A stretch of DNA of 64,000 bases, from contig OZ024821.1 of assembly GCA_964016985.1 (NCBI GenBank), forward strand, positions 123,378,035 through 123,442,034, written 5' to 3'. Shown piece after piece: positions 33,291 through 44,561 of the stretch. The notes below the pieces were generated by a model, which was given only the letters and a program-made list of their open reading frames with translations, ran no database searches and had not been told where the DNA came from. Position 1 is the stretch's first letter. Each line of letters opens with the position of its first letter. Source of the DNA: Anodontia alba (taxonomy: Eukaryota; Mollusca; Bivalvia; Lucinida; Lucinidae). Both the position numbers and the translations under genes were made by a program.

Positions 33291-33973
33291 GAACAGCGAA
33301 CACACGGATAAACCCACACATGGACTGATCAGGGCTTTATCATTTCATCGGTATATTCTTCAGTATTCATTGATTCTGTAAGCGGGTAACGTAGGCCCCG
33401 AACAGACTGTGCGAATGCCCAGGCTGAATGCGAATGCACAGGCTGGCCTGAACATTTGTTGCCCGCATATGACATAAGCGGCCTAAATTATCATTCGCGC
33501 GTTGCGCAGGAATAGCCTCTTTCTCTTTTTTCTTTTAATAATTCCTATACTGACCGAGGCAACAGCACGCTTATATTAGCCATTGAAAAGCAACTCTTAC
33601 ATTGGCCAGGGCAAACAACGCATATTTTGGCCGAAGCAAAAGCAACATTTACAGTCAGTGGACATAATTATTTGCCTCGTTTTGGCGTCAGCGTTCAAAT
33701 CAATGTACTTCCATTGACGTTGAAATACTTAAGGCTACAGTAATGAAAAATATACCAAATTATTTCATTTTTTATGAATCATTTACGGAAATCAAAGTAA
33801 AACATTTTAATACCCATTTTCGGAGAGGCTTTTCCATTGAGTATCTACATCTTATGATTTTGTGGAGAAATAAGAAAAATATTTATATTCATACCTCTCA
33901 TATGTAGAGCTATTGAAGACATGACAACAAATAATATGAAAAATGAGGAAGAATTTGGTTGTTAAAAAGCACC

Positions 33974-34194
33974 TTAACCCATCTAAGCCTAGCTTCCCAT
34001 AAAAGGGAAATTGGCAAAAAGTGTAGACCGAGATCAGACGCCACAGAACGCGGCGTCTGATCAGGGTCTACACTGTTTGCGTTAAATTTAGAAATTTCTA
34101 CAAAACATGGCAATAATAAAACTACCCCTCATATAGGAAATGAATCTGTCCAAAGAGTTGAGGTAGAAGAGTCCACACGGCATATATGGGTTAA
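33974..34194. mobile_element. TTAA-flanked MITE, family T2
   Basis: TTAA at 33974 and 34191 bounds an element with ends CCCATCTAAGCC and GGCATATATGGG. It carries palindrome Q at 34014-34080 (GTGTAGACCGAGATCAGACG and complement). Its right half, from GAAATTTCTACAAAACATGG on, is not palindromic. The termini differ from family T1 although the inner palindrome is related. Confidence 0.8.
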
Positions 34195-34454
34195 GACAGA
34201 TTTACATGTTTGCAATAAGTAAAAAGTGGCATACTGAAAAGCCAGTTTAAAAACTGCAAAATTCTGAACCCCGCGCCCCCTACATGTAATAATGTGGACC
34301 TCCACATAGCCCTGTTTTCACTATATTTTATGGGGAAACATTGGGGGTACACATTACACAAACTTGTTAACGTATAAATGCGATTGTGTATAATCGTTTA
34401 AGGGAGTAAAATAAGAAAACAGAAGACACAAAAAGAAAGAAATGGAAAGAAATA

Positions 34455-34515
34455 TCAGACAGAGAGAGAGAGAGAGAGAGAGTTTTTTTTTTTTTTTTTG
34501 TTTTGTTTTGTTTTA
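34455..34515. repeat. (AG)n followed by poly-T and TTTTG repeats
   Basis: Simple sequence. 34515-34940 after it holds nothing recognised. Confidence 0.85.
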
Positions 34516-35049
34516 TGGTGTCGTGCTTTAATAGTGTAGCAGACACGCCTCAAGCATCAAATGAGCAAATACCGGTGTTTTGTTCTTTGTACCGCGGTAT
34601 ATCAATAACCTAATATTGGTGGGAAACGAAAACAAAATCCAACCAATAATAAATACCATATAGTTCATTAATTAAAAGTGTAAATTTTGCTAAGTGCTTT
34701 TTAAAATCCGTTCCATTTGTAAACGCTTATTTCTTTTGAAATATTCTAAGAAAATATTGGCTTATTTCTGTAACGATTTGAAGTTAAACTGTAACAATAT
34801 TATTGAAAACATGAAAACCTCAGACAGTGAATTTGTTTGCATTTAGCAACTATTACACGAAAAAGTAAACAGGTATGCTTCTTTTCTTGTTTGTCCAATA
34901 TGAGTTTCTATGAATAGAGGCGTCTTATTCAACTTAGCAGTATATTGACGATTTTTAAGTCATTGAGAAAGAAAATGGTAGCGCAAACAATGCGGTTCTA
35001 TAAATGCTCCTTTTATATAACGCGCCACGAGAAAACTGAATACCGCGGT

Positions 35050-35145
35050 ATAAGCGGAAAGCGAAGGCCATATGCGGACAGCGAAGGCCCAGATCAGCCT
35101 GCGCGTTCGCGCAGGCTGATCAGGGCCGTCGCAGTCCGCGTATTG
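35050..35145. repeat. Palindrome, family P
   Basis: TGCGGACAGCGAAGGCCCAG and ATCAGCCTGCGCGTTCGCGC pair with GCAGGCTGATCAGGGCC and GTCGCAGTCCGCGTA. A partial copy of the first arm (GCGGAAAGCGAAGGCCATAT) precedes it. 35145-35700 has nothing else recognised. Confidence 0.75.
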
Positions 35146-35708
35146 AACCACGGGGTGTGGTAGAGCATACCAGGCAAAGGAGGCATTGATGTGACTGTGC
35201 AGGCTGTGTTGAAACATGGCTGATCCTAATCAGCGTATCCCAAGGGCCGGCCATTTATTTGTTCAACTAACGAAGTGCTCCAATAGACGCCAGTATTTTA
35301 TATTGTAAACCGGCTACTGTACCTAATAGTCTACAAATATAACAGCATATCAATTAAAATGAAACGGTCGGCATTGACGGTGTAGAGGAAACGCAGACCA
35401 CGGCTGCGTTCAAATGATGAGCGCATTTGGGAACTTTTTTCGCAAACTACATTGCATCATTTGAACGGTTATTATAAATCACGTCACCCTCAAATATCGA
35501 GAGAAGCCGTTTATATTCCCACTGACGAGACTTTATGCAAGCGCGATTAAATTATATCAATATTTATTAGTTTATTCAGGTAGAAACAACAAAACATGAA
35601 TGTGAATGTAATATTGTTTTCAGAGTCTTCCAACAAACAAACACAAATAAGCGTTATTCGCATAACATGTAGTCGTCATTTTGGTTGCGCCACTAGGCAA
35701 CTCAAGGT

Positions 35709-35886
35709 ACAGTCCAAACTGTATTAAGCAAGCACCTATGGGATAACCAAAATGTGCTTGCTTAAGCCAAGTGCTTGCTTAATACATGTAATTTAAATGT
35801 AATTTCCTTTTCAGGAACAGAATGCAGACTTGCTTAAAAAGGTTGCTTGCTTAATAGAGGTGGCCCCTATGATAGGTTTTACTATA
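35709..35886. mobile_element. mariner-like MITE remnant
   Basis: TACAGTCCAAACTGTATTAA at the left and TAGGTTTTACTATATAG at the right are weak inverted repeats. The block GTGCTTGCTTAA recurs inside. Compare the better example at 60783. Confidence 0.5.
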
Positions 35887-35957
35887 TAGTTCGAGGACAC
35901 ACGCTACTGTCCGCCGTAAATTATCACGATTCAACGAACAATTTGGAAAACTTCCGC

Positions 35958-36233
35958 CATTACGAAAACACGCCTATTCAAATATATTAAGAATTTTACC
36001 AGTAAAAAATGAAAAATTTCAGACGAAAAATTCTGGTTGTTTTCATAATTCTGCTCAAAACATAGATTGTTGGTACTGGTTAGAACCGCCTCGGCGAGGC
36101 GGTTCTAACGAGTACCCACAATCTATGTTTTTGAGCAGAAATAAGAAAAATAATGTATACCCCTGTAAACCCTAGTTTACTACATAAAAGTGGGGTTTAA
36201 GGGGGTCAAAATTATATAGGCATGTTTTCGTGA
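35958..36233 (+). mobile_element. Palindromic MITE, family A, locus 2
   Basis: CATTACGAAAACACGCCTAT to CATGTTTTCGTGA, with a central stem GTACTGGTTAGAACCGCCTC around GGCGAGG. The order of parts is as described in the family A finding. Confidence 0.92.
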
Positions 36234-36299
36234 AAAACCGCGGACCTTCGCGCGTGCTCCGCTTTACTGAGTGTAGTCTGTCGGTTTATTCTACATTAT

Positions 36300-36390
36300 C
36301 CATTGAATTATAAGCGGACAATGAAAGTCTGGTCAGAGTGTGCGGATGCACAGACTGATCTAGATCTTCGTTGCCTGTATATAAGCCCTC
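36300..36390. repeat. Decayed palindrome, family P
   Basis: AGCGGACAATGAAAGTCTGG with GTGCGGATGCACAGACTGAT and GATCTTCGTTGCCTG. The stem is interrupted by mismatches. (TTG)n runs follow at about 36518-36540 and 36605-36650. Confidence 0.6.
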
Positions 36391-36603
36391 ATGCTGCGTC
36401 ACATAACATTTCTGCAGAACCAGAAAATAAACGTTTCGTCCCTTCTACAAGGATAATTCTGTTTTTGTTATTGCTATTGTTTCTTTCTTTCTTTCATTTT
36501 ATGTATTTATTTATTTTTGTTGTCGTCGTTGTTGTTGTACCGATACAATATAAATAAATGATGCCCACTGAGGAACTCGTACAGTTGTCCTTCCAACGTT
36601 GAT

Positions 36604-36634
<31 letters not shown>

Positions 36635-36849
36635 TTGTTGTTGTTGTTTCGTAACAAATCAGGTGCTATGTATACGGGATAATTAACGATTTCAAGTCCT
36701 ACATTAATGCAATACTGAGATACCAGCAGAAAAGTTATGTTGTTTGTCCTAAAAAAATGCTGGACGTTCCAAACATGTATGTTTTTCTTCTACACGAGCA
36801 TTGTGAAATATTTTGAAAAAAACAAATCATGATTAAGAAAACATCGGTG

Positions 36850-37128
36850 CATCATGAAACCATACCTATATAATTTTGACCCCCTTAAACCCTACTTTTA
36901 TATAGTAAAACTGGGGTTTACAGGGGTATACATTATTTTTCTTATTTCTCTCAAAAACATAGATTGTGGGTATTCGTTAAAACCGCCTGGTCGAGGCGGT
37001 TCTAGCGAGTTCTCAAATCTATGTTTTTAGCAGAAATATGAAAAAATGTCAATTTTTTTTATCTGTAATTTTCAATTTTTTTGGTGGCAAAATTTTCAAT
37101 ATATTTGAATAGGCGTGTTTTCTTTATG
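36850..37128 (-). mobile_element. Palindromic MITE, family A, locus 3
   Basis: The reverse orientation begins CATCATGAAACCATACC and ends GGCGTGTTTTCTTTATG. The central stem (GAACCGCC pairing) is imperfect: one arm reads TTAAAACCGCCTGGTCGAGG. Confidence 0.88.
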
Positions 37129-37445
37129 GTATACGTTCTGTTTACTCAAGCCTGTCTGTCCCAATTCTCAGGGCAAATACGGTAATACTCCATTACTGAT
37201 TAAGTGATTATCCACAAAGTGGTGGACCATCAAAGAGGGTAGACACAGATCAGATCAGGTTAGGTACTGTTTACCATTTAACCACGAAAAATCAAAACAT
37301 TGTATAACAACGCTTTCAGCAAAACACTGGTCGAAAATGTTTTACACTACCACGCTGCTGGAAGCACTGGTGGATTAGTAGTTCATAAGGACATCCTTCA
37401 CTTTATAATCACTTGTCGGCATATTTGTATTTTTCTCTTTTTCCA

Positions 37446-37453
37446 GTTATATG

Positions 37454-37520
<67 letters not shown>
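37446..37520. repeat. (TC)n microsatellite
   Basis: About 35 CT units with one interruption. The ER-repeat ORF on the minus strand here is an artefact, unlike the coding Arg/Glu block of hhex. Confidence 0.95.
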
Positions 37521-37523
<3 letters not shown>

Positions 37524-37751
37524 CCGACTCTGCGGATGCCGCCTTTGCTTGCCTTCGCTGTTTGGTTATGGCAAAAGTGTCCTTTTTTCATGTTACCCAT
37601 TACGTTAACAAGTCAGCGTAATGTGTGCTTTCGTGCTCCTCTTTTTAAATTAAATGTATAAAAGGGTCTACATCATTAGGCGGAATTTCATAATTTTGCT
37701 ATTTTAAATCAGTTACTAAATTTGTTGGTTCCCTTTCAATTTATTTTTTTT

Positions 37752-37797
37752 TATGTTTTTTTTTTTTTTTTTTTTTTTTATTTATTTATTTTTTTAT
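37752..37797. repeat. Poly-T / TTTA tract
   Basis: A simple T-rich run. Confidence 0.9.
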
Positions 37798-37812
37798 TGA
37801 TTCCATAAATAT

Positions 37813-38048
37813 AGCCATCTCATGACAAAACCAACAAAATGACACGTATGCCCAGCAGCGACTCAGATCAATCCAGGCATCCGCCCAGTCTGATCACAGT
37901 CTATACTGTCCGCATGAAGAAACTTTGGGTCCTTAGCTACCCATTCAGCGCACAGCGAAGACTCTGATCAGACTGGCTGGATGCCCAGGCTGAGTCTTCG
38001 CTGTGCGCACATGCCATTTTGTTGGTTTTGTCAAGAGGTGGCTCTTAA
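37813..38048. mobile_element. Double-palindrome MITE, family P, with ~30 bp terminal inverted repeats
   Basis: The ends AGCCATCTCATGACAAAACC + AACAAAATG and CATTTTGTTGGTTTTGTCAA + GAGGTGGCT are inverted repeats with three mismatches. Inside are a decayed palindrome (CCCAGCAGCGACTCAGATCA..) and a good one (CACAGCGAAGACTCTGATCA..GAGTCTTCGCTGTG). This defines the full-length form of family P. No transposase is present and no clear target duplication is seen. Confidence 0.82.
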
Positions 38049-38099
38049 TGTGTAATTGTGCTAAATAACCAAAATAATGAAATACCATGTCTTACATTC

Positions 38100-38203
38100 C
38101 AGCGGGCACATGGCATATACACAATGTCGAAATAATGTCGATGCAACGCCATAACGTTGAATCGACGTTAATGCTACGTTGTATAAACGGCATGTGCCCG
38201 CCT
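38100..38203. mobile_element. ~100 bp MITE with GCGGGCACATG termini
   Basis: GCGGGCACATGGCATATACA at the left pairs with TGTATAAACGGCATGTGCCC + GC at the right. Between them are CGATGCAACG and CGTTGAATCGACGTTA, also self-complementary. Confidence 0.75.
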
Positions 38204-38349
38204 AGATATCTCAGTTAGAGGGGTATGTTTGTGAGGCGCTTCAAATGCGTTTTTTTTTTTTTTGTAGAGAAATGAGAAAAACAGAAATGAGAAAAATGTG
38301 AATATTTTAGTTATAAATTTGGCTCATAGAACTATGACTAAGAGATATG

Positions 38350-38628
38350 CATTACGCAAACAAGCCTATTCAAATATATTGAAAATTTTACAACCAAAAA
38401 AGGAAAATTTTCAGATAAAATCTTTTGATATTTTTCATATTTCTGCTCAAAGCATATATTATGGGTACTCGTTAGAACCGCCTCAGCGAGGCGATTCTAA
38501 CAAGTACCAACAACATATGTTTTTGAGCAGAAATAAAAATAATAATGTATACCCCTGTAAACCCCAGTTTTACTATATAAAAGTGGGGTTTAAAGGAGTC
38601 AAAACTATATAGGCATGTTTTCGTGATG
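38350..38628 (+). mobile_element. Palindromic MITE, family A, locus 4
   Basis: It runs from CATTACGCAAACAAGCCTAT to CATGTTTTCGTGATG. ATGCAT lies at both junctions, which is probably chance given the CAT..ATG ends. Confidence 0.92.
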
Positions 38629-38639
38629 CATTTTACACA

Positions 38640-39607
38640 GGCGTGTTAACGTTTATTATATATTAAAGTAAGCTCCAACTATTAACTGCATGACTGAGAT
38701 GTACTTTATTTGTATCCATTTAATTGAATGCCCATCCTGTCCATTGTTTATTATTATTATTGACTGTAGAGGGCAGTATATAAAATAATTACAATACATT
38801 AATCTAAAACAAACGTCAGACTTCGTTTTAGAATCACCTCTATATTCCGGAATAAGTAATGCTTAGTTTCGTGCTATATATCTCAAACACTATTTAAAAA
38901 TTCGGAAAATATTTTCTTTTCCCCTAAATTTGCAATTTCTTTAGGATAATTTTTGTGTAAAATTATTCAAATTTGAATGTAATACTACTCAACTGGATTG
39001 TCTTGAGTGTCATTGGATGATAATTGTAAGATGGCCCCGCCCACATCTTAAGACTTCTTAACGGACACTTCTCTTAATTTTTGAAGGGCTTGATAAATAG
39101 ATATACAAATATGTCTAACAAACGAGCGCGAATCATTTTCCTCCGTCCTTTAATAAATGGTTTGAGCAAATATTAGGATTAAGGGACAGATAAGCCACTG
39201 GTATAACCGCTCACAGGCTTCCTCCTGGTTTCTTGATTGTTGACAGTTTGATTATAGTTGGACGTTAGCTCATGATACCTTAAACTGCGTTTTTGTTACT
39301 TTTTGGATTTTATTTTAGAGTGACATCTTCATGATACATGTACTTACAGATACATGCTATCTCGAAATGAACTTTTATATGTATATGGTTTAGAGGCTAA
39401 AACAAAATAACAACATATTAAACAGTAACTGTTGTCTGTATGTTGATAAACATAGACTTTTATTTCTGCTTCATTTGGATTTACCAGTGGGAGAGAATTT
39501 TAATTTCAAGAATAGTTTGGCGTCTGTGCCTAGATTTTATGAAATATGTGAAAAAAGTCACTTGTTTATAGAGTTTTATATTTTAAATAAGAAGACCGAA
39601 AACAGTT
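38640..39607 (+). promoter_or_regulatory. hhex: Repeat-poor region upstream of hhex, putative promoter and 5' UTR
   Basis: This is almost the only kilobase near hhex with no MITE. A GC box (GGCCCCGCCCAC, 39033-39044) lies about 20 bp after an inverted CCAAT (ATTGG, 39012-39016). These are about 570 bp before the chosen ATG. No convincing TATA box or transcription start can be placed. The link to hhex regulation is inference from position and composition. Confidence 0.4.
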
Positions 39608-40391
39608 ATGAATATGTTGCATCTCATGTCACAGTACCCGGTCCTTTCTGGACAGACGGACAGTTCCAGTGACGTCACAAGAGAAGCCATCTCGTCTTAT
39701 TATGCGAATTATCCGTCAATGTATATGTCTAATTTGGTCTCAGCCCAAGGTATGCAAAATACAACGAATTCACAATCTAATCAGACTTCATTTCTTATAG
39801 ACGATATTCTAGGAAAGCGTTCCCGTGAACGCCGAAGAGAAAAAGAGCGCTTACTGGAAAGTGAACGCGAAAGAGAGATTGATCGAAATGAGCAGCAGCG
39901 TTCTGCTGAAAGGCGTTCAGTTGAACGCGTCAGAGAAAACGAACTTTACGAACGCTCTCGTGAACTGGAAAGAAGTAGAGAAAGGGAAAGAATCAGTGCA
40001 ATACGAGACAGGGAAATCGAACAAGAAAGAGAAGAAGAAAGGCGAAAAGAAATAGAACGACAGAGGGAGGTAGACAGAGAAAATGATAGACAATCTCATT
40101 TACATTCCATCAATTTACCAAAGACAATATCTTCCTCAAATTCTAGTGCGGAGTTAGCCAGGCCGACGCCAATCAATCCTGCTGCAATACAAACAAGTGC
40201 TCTCACGACGCCGACCATTTATAAACCTTTGCCGACTATGTATGATCCGACAGTTCTGTCTCAGGCATATCTCCCGCCGCACATGTCGGCCTGCCAGACG
40301 ACGTTAATGAGACAAGTGTATGGGGCCTTGCCGTACGGTCGGCCAGATTATCCGACGTTATTTGATGGTCAGTGCAACGCCTTTTCAAAAG
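39608..40391 (+). CDS. hhex: hhex exon 1: homeobox protein HHEX, N-terminal repressor region
   Basis: HHEX is a nuclear homeodomain transcription factor, largely a repressor, that acts in endoderm, blood/vessel and foregut development in animals. This exon encodes residues 1-261 and one base of codon 262, ending at AAAG|GTGAG. Residues 60-70 (TSFLIDDILGK) are an EH1-like motif that fits the Groucho/TLE-binding site of vertebrate HHEX (FYIEDILGR). Residues 71-162 are a long Arg/Glu-rich block not found in the vertebrate proteins I know. 185-260 is Pro/Tyr-rich, like the vertebrate N-terminal domain. The ATG at 39608 was chosen as the first in-frame Met; 39614 and 39626 are alternatives. Joined to exons 2-4 the protein is 393 residues, against about 270 in vertebrates, most of the difference being the Arg/Glu block. 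Confidence 0.9.
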
Positions 40392-40458
40392 GTGAGTTAG
40401 AAATTTTCTGTGTACTCGCTCTTGGTGGTTTGCTCACCAATACGTAACATTGCGTTAA

Positions 40459-40708
40459 CGCTTAGCACTCTGGGTACATTTTTCAGCAACTGACACTTTG
40501 AAATCATTTTCTTCTTATTATTATTCTTCTTCTTATTATTTTTATTTATTTTATTTATTTATTTATTTTTTTTTTTTTTTTTTTTTTCGTAAAATAGGTT
40601 TTGCCTAAGGAGACAATTTGCATGAAATATCAAGGCCTATTTCCTGGGACACTAAGAAAGATATTATCAGTTTGTCGTTTGTTGAATTAGCCCTGAGAGG
40701 GGTCAAGG
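40459..40708. mobile_element. TTAA-flanked fold-back element, family D
   Basis: TTAA at 40455-40458 and 40709-40712. It starts CGCTTAGCACTCTGGGTACA, has GGAGACAATTTGCATGAAAT in the middle and ends with CCCTGAGAGGGGTCAAGG. It contains a T/TTATT expansion at 40505-40590. Confidence 0.75.
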
Positions 40709-40849
40709 TTAACAAGTCTATGTAGCGTGTTCCCCGGCGTTCACCTATATTACATAGTGAAAAAAAAGAGTTTGCAAGGATGTACATTATTAGACAGGTT
40801 TCAGAATTTTACAGCTTTTAAACTAGCTTTCTAGGTGTTTTCAAGTTAT

Positions 40850-41000
40850 TTTTGTACAAGTGTATTCATTGCTCTCAAGGGTCAGGCCTTTTAGATTCTA
40901 TTAATCTTCACTACAACTGGTGTTGGTGTCGTCTGGCGACCGTAAAACGACTACTTTTACTTCACAAAAGTATAATTTATATTTTCTGGTCCTTCATGAT
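40850..41000. repeat. Dispersed 'GACCGTAAAACG' repeat fragment
   Basis: GCTCTCAAGGGTCAGGCCTT, GTCTGGCGACCGTAAAACGA and CTGGTCCTTCATGATCATTG match segments at 9780-10000 and 56330-56800. Confidence 0.55.
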
Positions 41001-41247
41001 CATTGAATCATTCCGGGATTTAAAAAAAAAGAAAAAAAAAAGACTGATGAGGTCCAAAGATAAGGTCTAGTTGGCCGAAACTACCTCATCTAGCCCATAA
41101 AAGTTGACACTTCAGGTGTTTTAGAATTGTTAGTGCCGATGATTACTATATTTACTCTAAATATTCTGACACCTTAATTCATCACCATACATATCCTGTT
41201 TTTTAAGCTAGTTTAATTCACTACCTTTTGGTGTGTCTAGATGAGTG

Positions 41248-41314
41248 GCAAACATTGTAGATCCTGATCAGACGCCGCATTCTGCGGCGTCTGATCCGGG
41301 ACTACACTGTTTAC
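41248..41314. repeat. 67 bp palindrome, core type Q
   Basis: GCAAACATTGTAGATCCTGA..GACGCCGCA / TGCGGCGTCTGATCCGGGAC. It is flanked by GATGAGTG on the left and a CAGACATGTCTCTCCGAATA tail, like 49624 and 63575. Confidence 0.8.
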
Positions 41315-41374
41315 ACAGACATGTCTCTCCGAATATTTTGAATACATATGTTATGATATTATTTCCAATTTTCT

Positions 41375-41586
41375 TTAACTCTTTCACTGCCACAGGCGAT
41401 AATAATAGACTTTTGCAAACAGCATAGATCCAGATGAGACGGCTCAATGAGCTGTCTCATCTGGATATACGCTGTTTGACATTCAATCTTCCAACTTTAC
41501 ATATAAACGTCTTTCCAAACGGTAGTTTGTTAAAATAAAAAAGCAGACGACAAATGTCGTCTGAAATTTGGCACCGAAAGAGTTAA
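41375..41586. mobile_element. TTAA-flanked MITE, family T3
   Basis: TTAA at 41375 and 41583; the ends CTCTTTCACTGCCA and TGGCACCGAAAGAG are inverted repeats (12 of 14). A Q-like palindrome (GCAAACAGCATAGATCCAGA..GAGACGGCTC) sits at 41415-41479. A second small stem, GCAGACGACAAATGTCGTCTG, lies near the right end. Confidence 0.82.
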
Positions 41587-41817
41587 TACAACTTTTAACT
41601 GCTTAATAGATCCATTGACATGACAGTAACATAAAATCCTATTTACCGTAAATGTTAACGACTATGCAAGAGCACAATCTGTGGACCCAGATCAGCTAAA
41701 TGGGCAGTTTTATCCAGGCTGAGTCACGCCACGTGAAATATTCATATTTTAGAACAAGTACAGTAAGGGAGTTACTACTGTTTCCGTTTTTTTGGCCTTG
41801 GATAACTTTTTTTTTTT

Positions 41818-42135
41818 CATATACTGTAAAAAGATCGCGTTGATTTTACGGTAAATACTGGCAACCTGTACCGTAAATTTTACGGGCGCCTGTAGATTAT
41901 TTACAGTAATAATTACACGTGGTAGGGCTGTGTAGGGCAACGCAGGTTACGTATAGGACATAGTAGGGATGTGAGCTAACGCACCGTATCGTAAGCTTAA
42001 ATATCTATCCTTACCCATCCTACGTGGTAATTCCTGCAAAAGTTTTACGGCCCCCCGTAAAAAACGGTAAAGGCGCTGGTAGCCAGTTGCCAGTATTTAC
42101 CGTAAAATATACGGGAATGTTTACAGTGATACAGA
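41818..42135. mobile_element. MITE with ~45 bp inverted ends (ACTGTAAA..)
   Basis: TACTGTAAAAAGATCGCG and TTTTACGGTAAATACTGGCA at the left; TGCCAGTATTTACCGTAAAA and CGGGAATGTTTACAGTG at the right. The inner ACGTGGTAGG / CCTACGTGGTAA are also related. It is non-coding. Confidence 0.8.
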
Positions 42136-42339
42136 CAGTCGCTTTTTGATGAAACGAAAGTTAAATAGCGCCAGATAATTATCAAAGTAATGTTTTTTGC
42201 TTTAATTGAAGAGCATGTAAAACGGTGCCTTCACTAAACTGTTTAAATAAAGACACGTTGTACAAAGTTTCACATAGCCTTTTCAACACCCTTCTAATCC
42301 TACTGGCTACAGGTAGTTTGGGTTCTGCGCTCATTTGCG

Positions 42340-42614
42340 CTTTACAAAAACACGCCTATTCAAATATATTGAAAATTTCACCTCCAAAAACCGAAAATTT
42401 TCAGGTAAAAATCTCTGATACTTTTTCATATTTCTGCTCAAAACATAGATTGTGGGTACTCGTTGGAACCGCCTCGACGAGGCGGTTCTAACGAGTCGCA
42501 CAATCTATGTTTTTGAGCAGAAGAAAAATAATGTATACCCCTGTAAACCCCAGTTTTACTATATAAAAGTGGGGTTTAAGGGGTTCAAAATTATATAGGC
42601 ATGTTTTCGTGATG
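42340..42614 (+). mobile_element. Palindromic MITE, family A, locus 5
   Basis: It runs from CTTTACAAAAACACGCCTAT to GGCATGTTTTCGTGATG, with the stem GTACTCGTTGGAACCGCCTC / GAGGCGGTTCTAACGAGT. Confidence 0.92.
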
Positions 42615-42693
42615 GGATGAAAACTGCACGCTAAAATTATGGCATGTACATATGTATGATCTTTTATGTACATTATATGTGTGCAATAAGTTA

Positions 42694-42700
42694 TTATTAT

Positions 42701-42742
<42 letters not shown>
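42694..42742. repeat. Poly-T tract
   Basis: TTATTATT followed by about 40 T. Confidence 0.9.
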
Positions 42743-42859
42743 CTGCAATAAGTATGCAGCTCTATACTGTATTGAAGATATTTCTCGTGCGTTGATACAT
42801 GTATGTGAAATAATACACAAGTTTCGTATTGCTCTAAAAGAGTCACCTGTTAGACTTAA

Positions 42860-43065
42860 AATAATTAACCCTGAAAACGTAAATGTGTAACAGATGATAT
42901 TTTATATTGATTTTATTATTTTTCAGAGAAAATAAGGCTGACAGTTCATTTGATTGCAGACGATTCACGTGTTTTGGCAAGCCTTGTTTCCTCTGAAAAA
43001 TAATAATGACAAAAAAAGTCAAAATGACGCCAGTCTTTTATGGTGTATTCTGATTAGCACTTTAG
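42860..43065. mobile_element. Fold-back element, family D (decayed)
   Basis: AATTAACCCTGAAAACGTAA opens it; CAGAGAAAATAAGGCTGACA and GCAGACGATTCACGTGTTTT form the middle; GATTAGCACTTTAGGTATTA closes it. The family D order is kept but the arms have diverged. Confidence 0.6.
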
Positions 43066-43273
43066 GTATTAATACATGTAGATTGTTGCCATTAAAAGTA
43101 CAGACATGTAGTACGCATATATACTCATAAATGTGACATTAAGACTCACTAATGACTATTTCTGTTCATAAAATATTGTTGACTATTTAAAACAAGCTTT
43201 ATTTTGGATTTTAAATTTATTTTAAAGTTTCATGCAACTCTGACATTGCAGACTCAAGCATTGTGGATAAAGA

Positions 43274-43517
43274 CATCACGAAAACATGCCTATATAATTT
43301 TGACCCTCTTAAACCCCACTTTTATATAGTAAAACGGGGGTTTACAAGGGTATACATTATTTTTCTTATTTCTGCTCAAAACATAGATTGTGGGTACTCG
43401 TTAGAACCGCCTCGTACCCTCAATCTATGTTTTGAGCAGAAATATGAAAACTTTTAGAATTTTTCATCTGAAAACTTTCATTTTCAGTATATTTTGAATG
43501 GGCGTGTTCTCGTTATG
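43274..43517 (-). mobile_element. Palindromic MITE, family A, locus 6 (one central arm lost)
   Basis: CATCACGAAAACATGCCTAT to GGCGTGTTCTCGTTATG. The centre reads AGAACCGCCTCGTACCCTCA, so most of the second palindrome arm is deleted. Confidence 0.88.
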
Positions 43518-43519
43518 AC

Positions 43520-44400
43520 TGGCAAAAAGTTAGGATTTTTGTTTCATGCATGGTAAAAGGATAATGTGTAAAATGGCTTAACTTTTGAACCAACAAGATT
43601 TTTTATCAAAACTTTTTAAAGCAAACTGTTCTTTTTTGTGCACTCTACCAGTTCAAATTTACGTTAACAATCTTTGTCTTGTACACCTCCATGTTACCTC
43701 AAAATAGAAAGTGAAAATATCGGTATACAGGGGTATACTTCATTATATGAATTTTCAGATTTTTTTTTAAATTTTAAACCAAATTGCAGTTTGTTTTGTT
43801 ATTTCTGTCATTTTTTTATATTGCGTGAATGTCTCAAGGTAGTTAGTAACCGAATTTTAGGAATTCTAAATCTCTATTTCAAGAAAACTATTTAAATCTC
43901 ATCGCTGAAGTGTTTTATTCGTTATCCTGAGCATAAAGTATATGTTATTTGTGAGCAAAGTTTCTGCTGAAATCTTCTCTTCAATGATTTATTTATTTGT
44001 TTATTCATTTATTTATATATCTATTTATTTATTTTGTTAGTTAGTTAGTTATTATAATGCTAAATTTATTTATTTATTTATTTATTATGATACTAAATTT
44101 ATTTATTCATTCATTTATTTATTTTACTTTAGTGGGCGGAAGGTTCGATGCGTGGAGAAGCTAGGGTTTAATATTAAGTTCCGAAAAGAATGTTGCTGAA
44201 AACATAGCTGCTCTGACGAGTAAATCATACTTTTCCCGTATGTATATCTTCCCTTTGACTTTGGGCATTGATTTGATGTTTTATATATATAAAAAAGTAA
44301 TTCAATTATTTTTAGCTGGTATAGCTCTTAAATCCTGTTAACTTTTAACTTAAAATTACTACGATTGTGCAAACTGATTAACATTAATTGACAGAACGTG
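43520..44400. other. Repeat-poor stretch within hhex intron 1
   Basis: Nothing was recognised except TTTA simple sequence at about 43985-44130. No ORF of interest. Confidence 0.45.
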
Positions 44401-44412
44401 AAAACGTAAATC

Positions 44413-44561
44413 TCGGCGGGGCGGTTCTAACGGTTCTAACGAGTACCCTCAATTTATGTGTTGAGTAGAAATATGTAAAAATATCAGAGCTTTTTATCTG
44501 AAGATTTTATTTTTGGAGGTGAAATTTTCTATATATTTTTGAATTGGCGTATTTTTTAATG
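44413..44561 (-). mobile_element. Palindromic MITE, family A, locus 7 (half element)
   Basis: Only the part from GGCGGTTCTAACG outward to GGCGTATTTTTTAATG remains. The left half is absent. Confidence 0.8.

Noticed and set aside
37409..37600. Minus-strand ORF with a pure ER repeat
   Set aside because: It is a (TC)n microsatellite read as GAGAGA; codons are uniform, unlike the mixed codons in hhex exon 1.
38350..38633. ATGCAT at both ends of family A locus 4 as a target-site duplication
   Set aside because: It is formed mostly by the element's own CAT/ATG ends; other loci and the empty site at 57405 show no such duplication.
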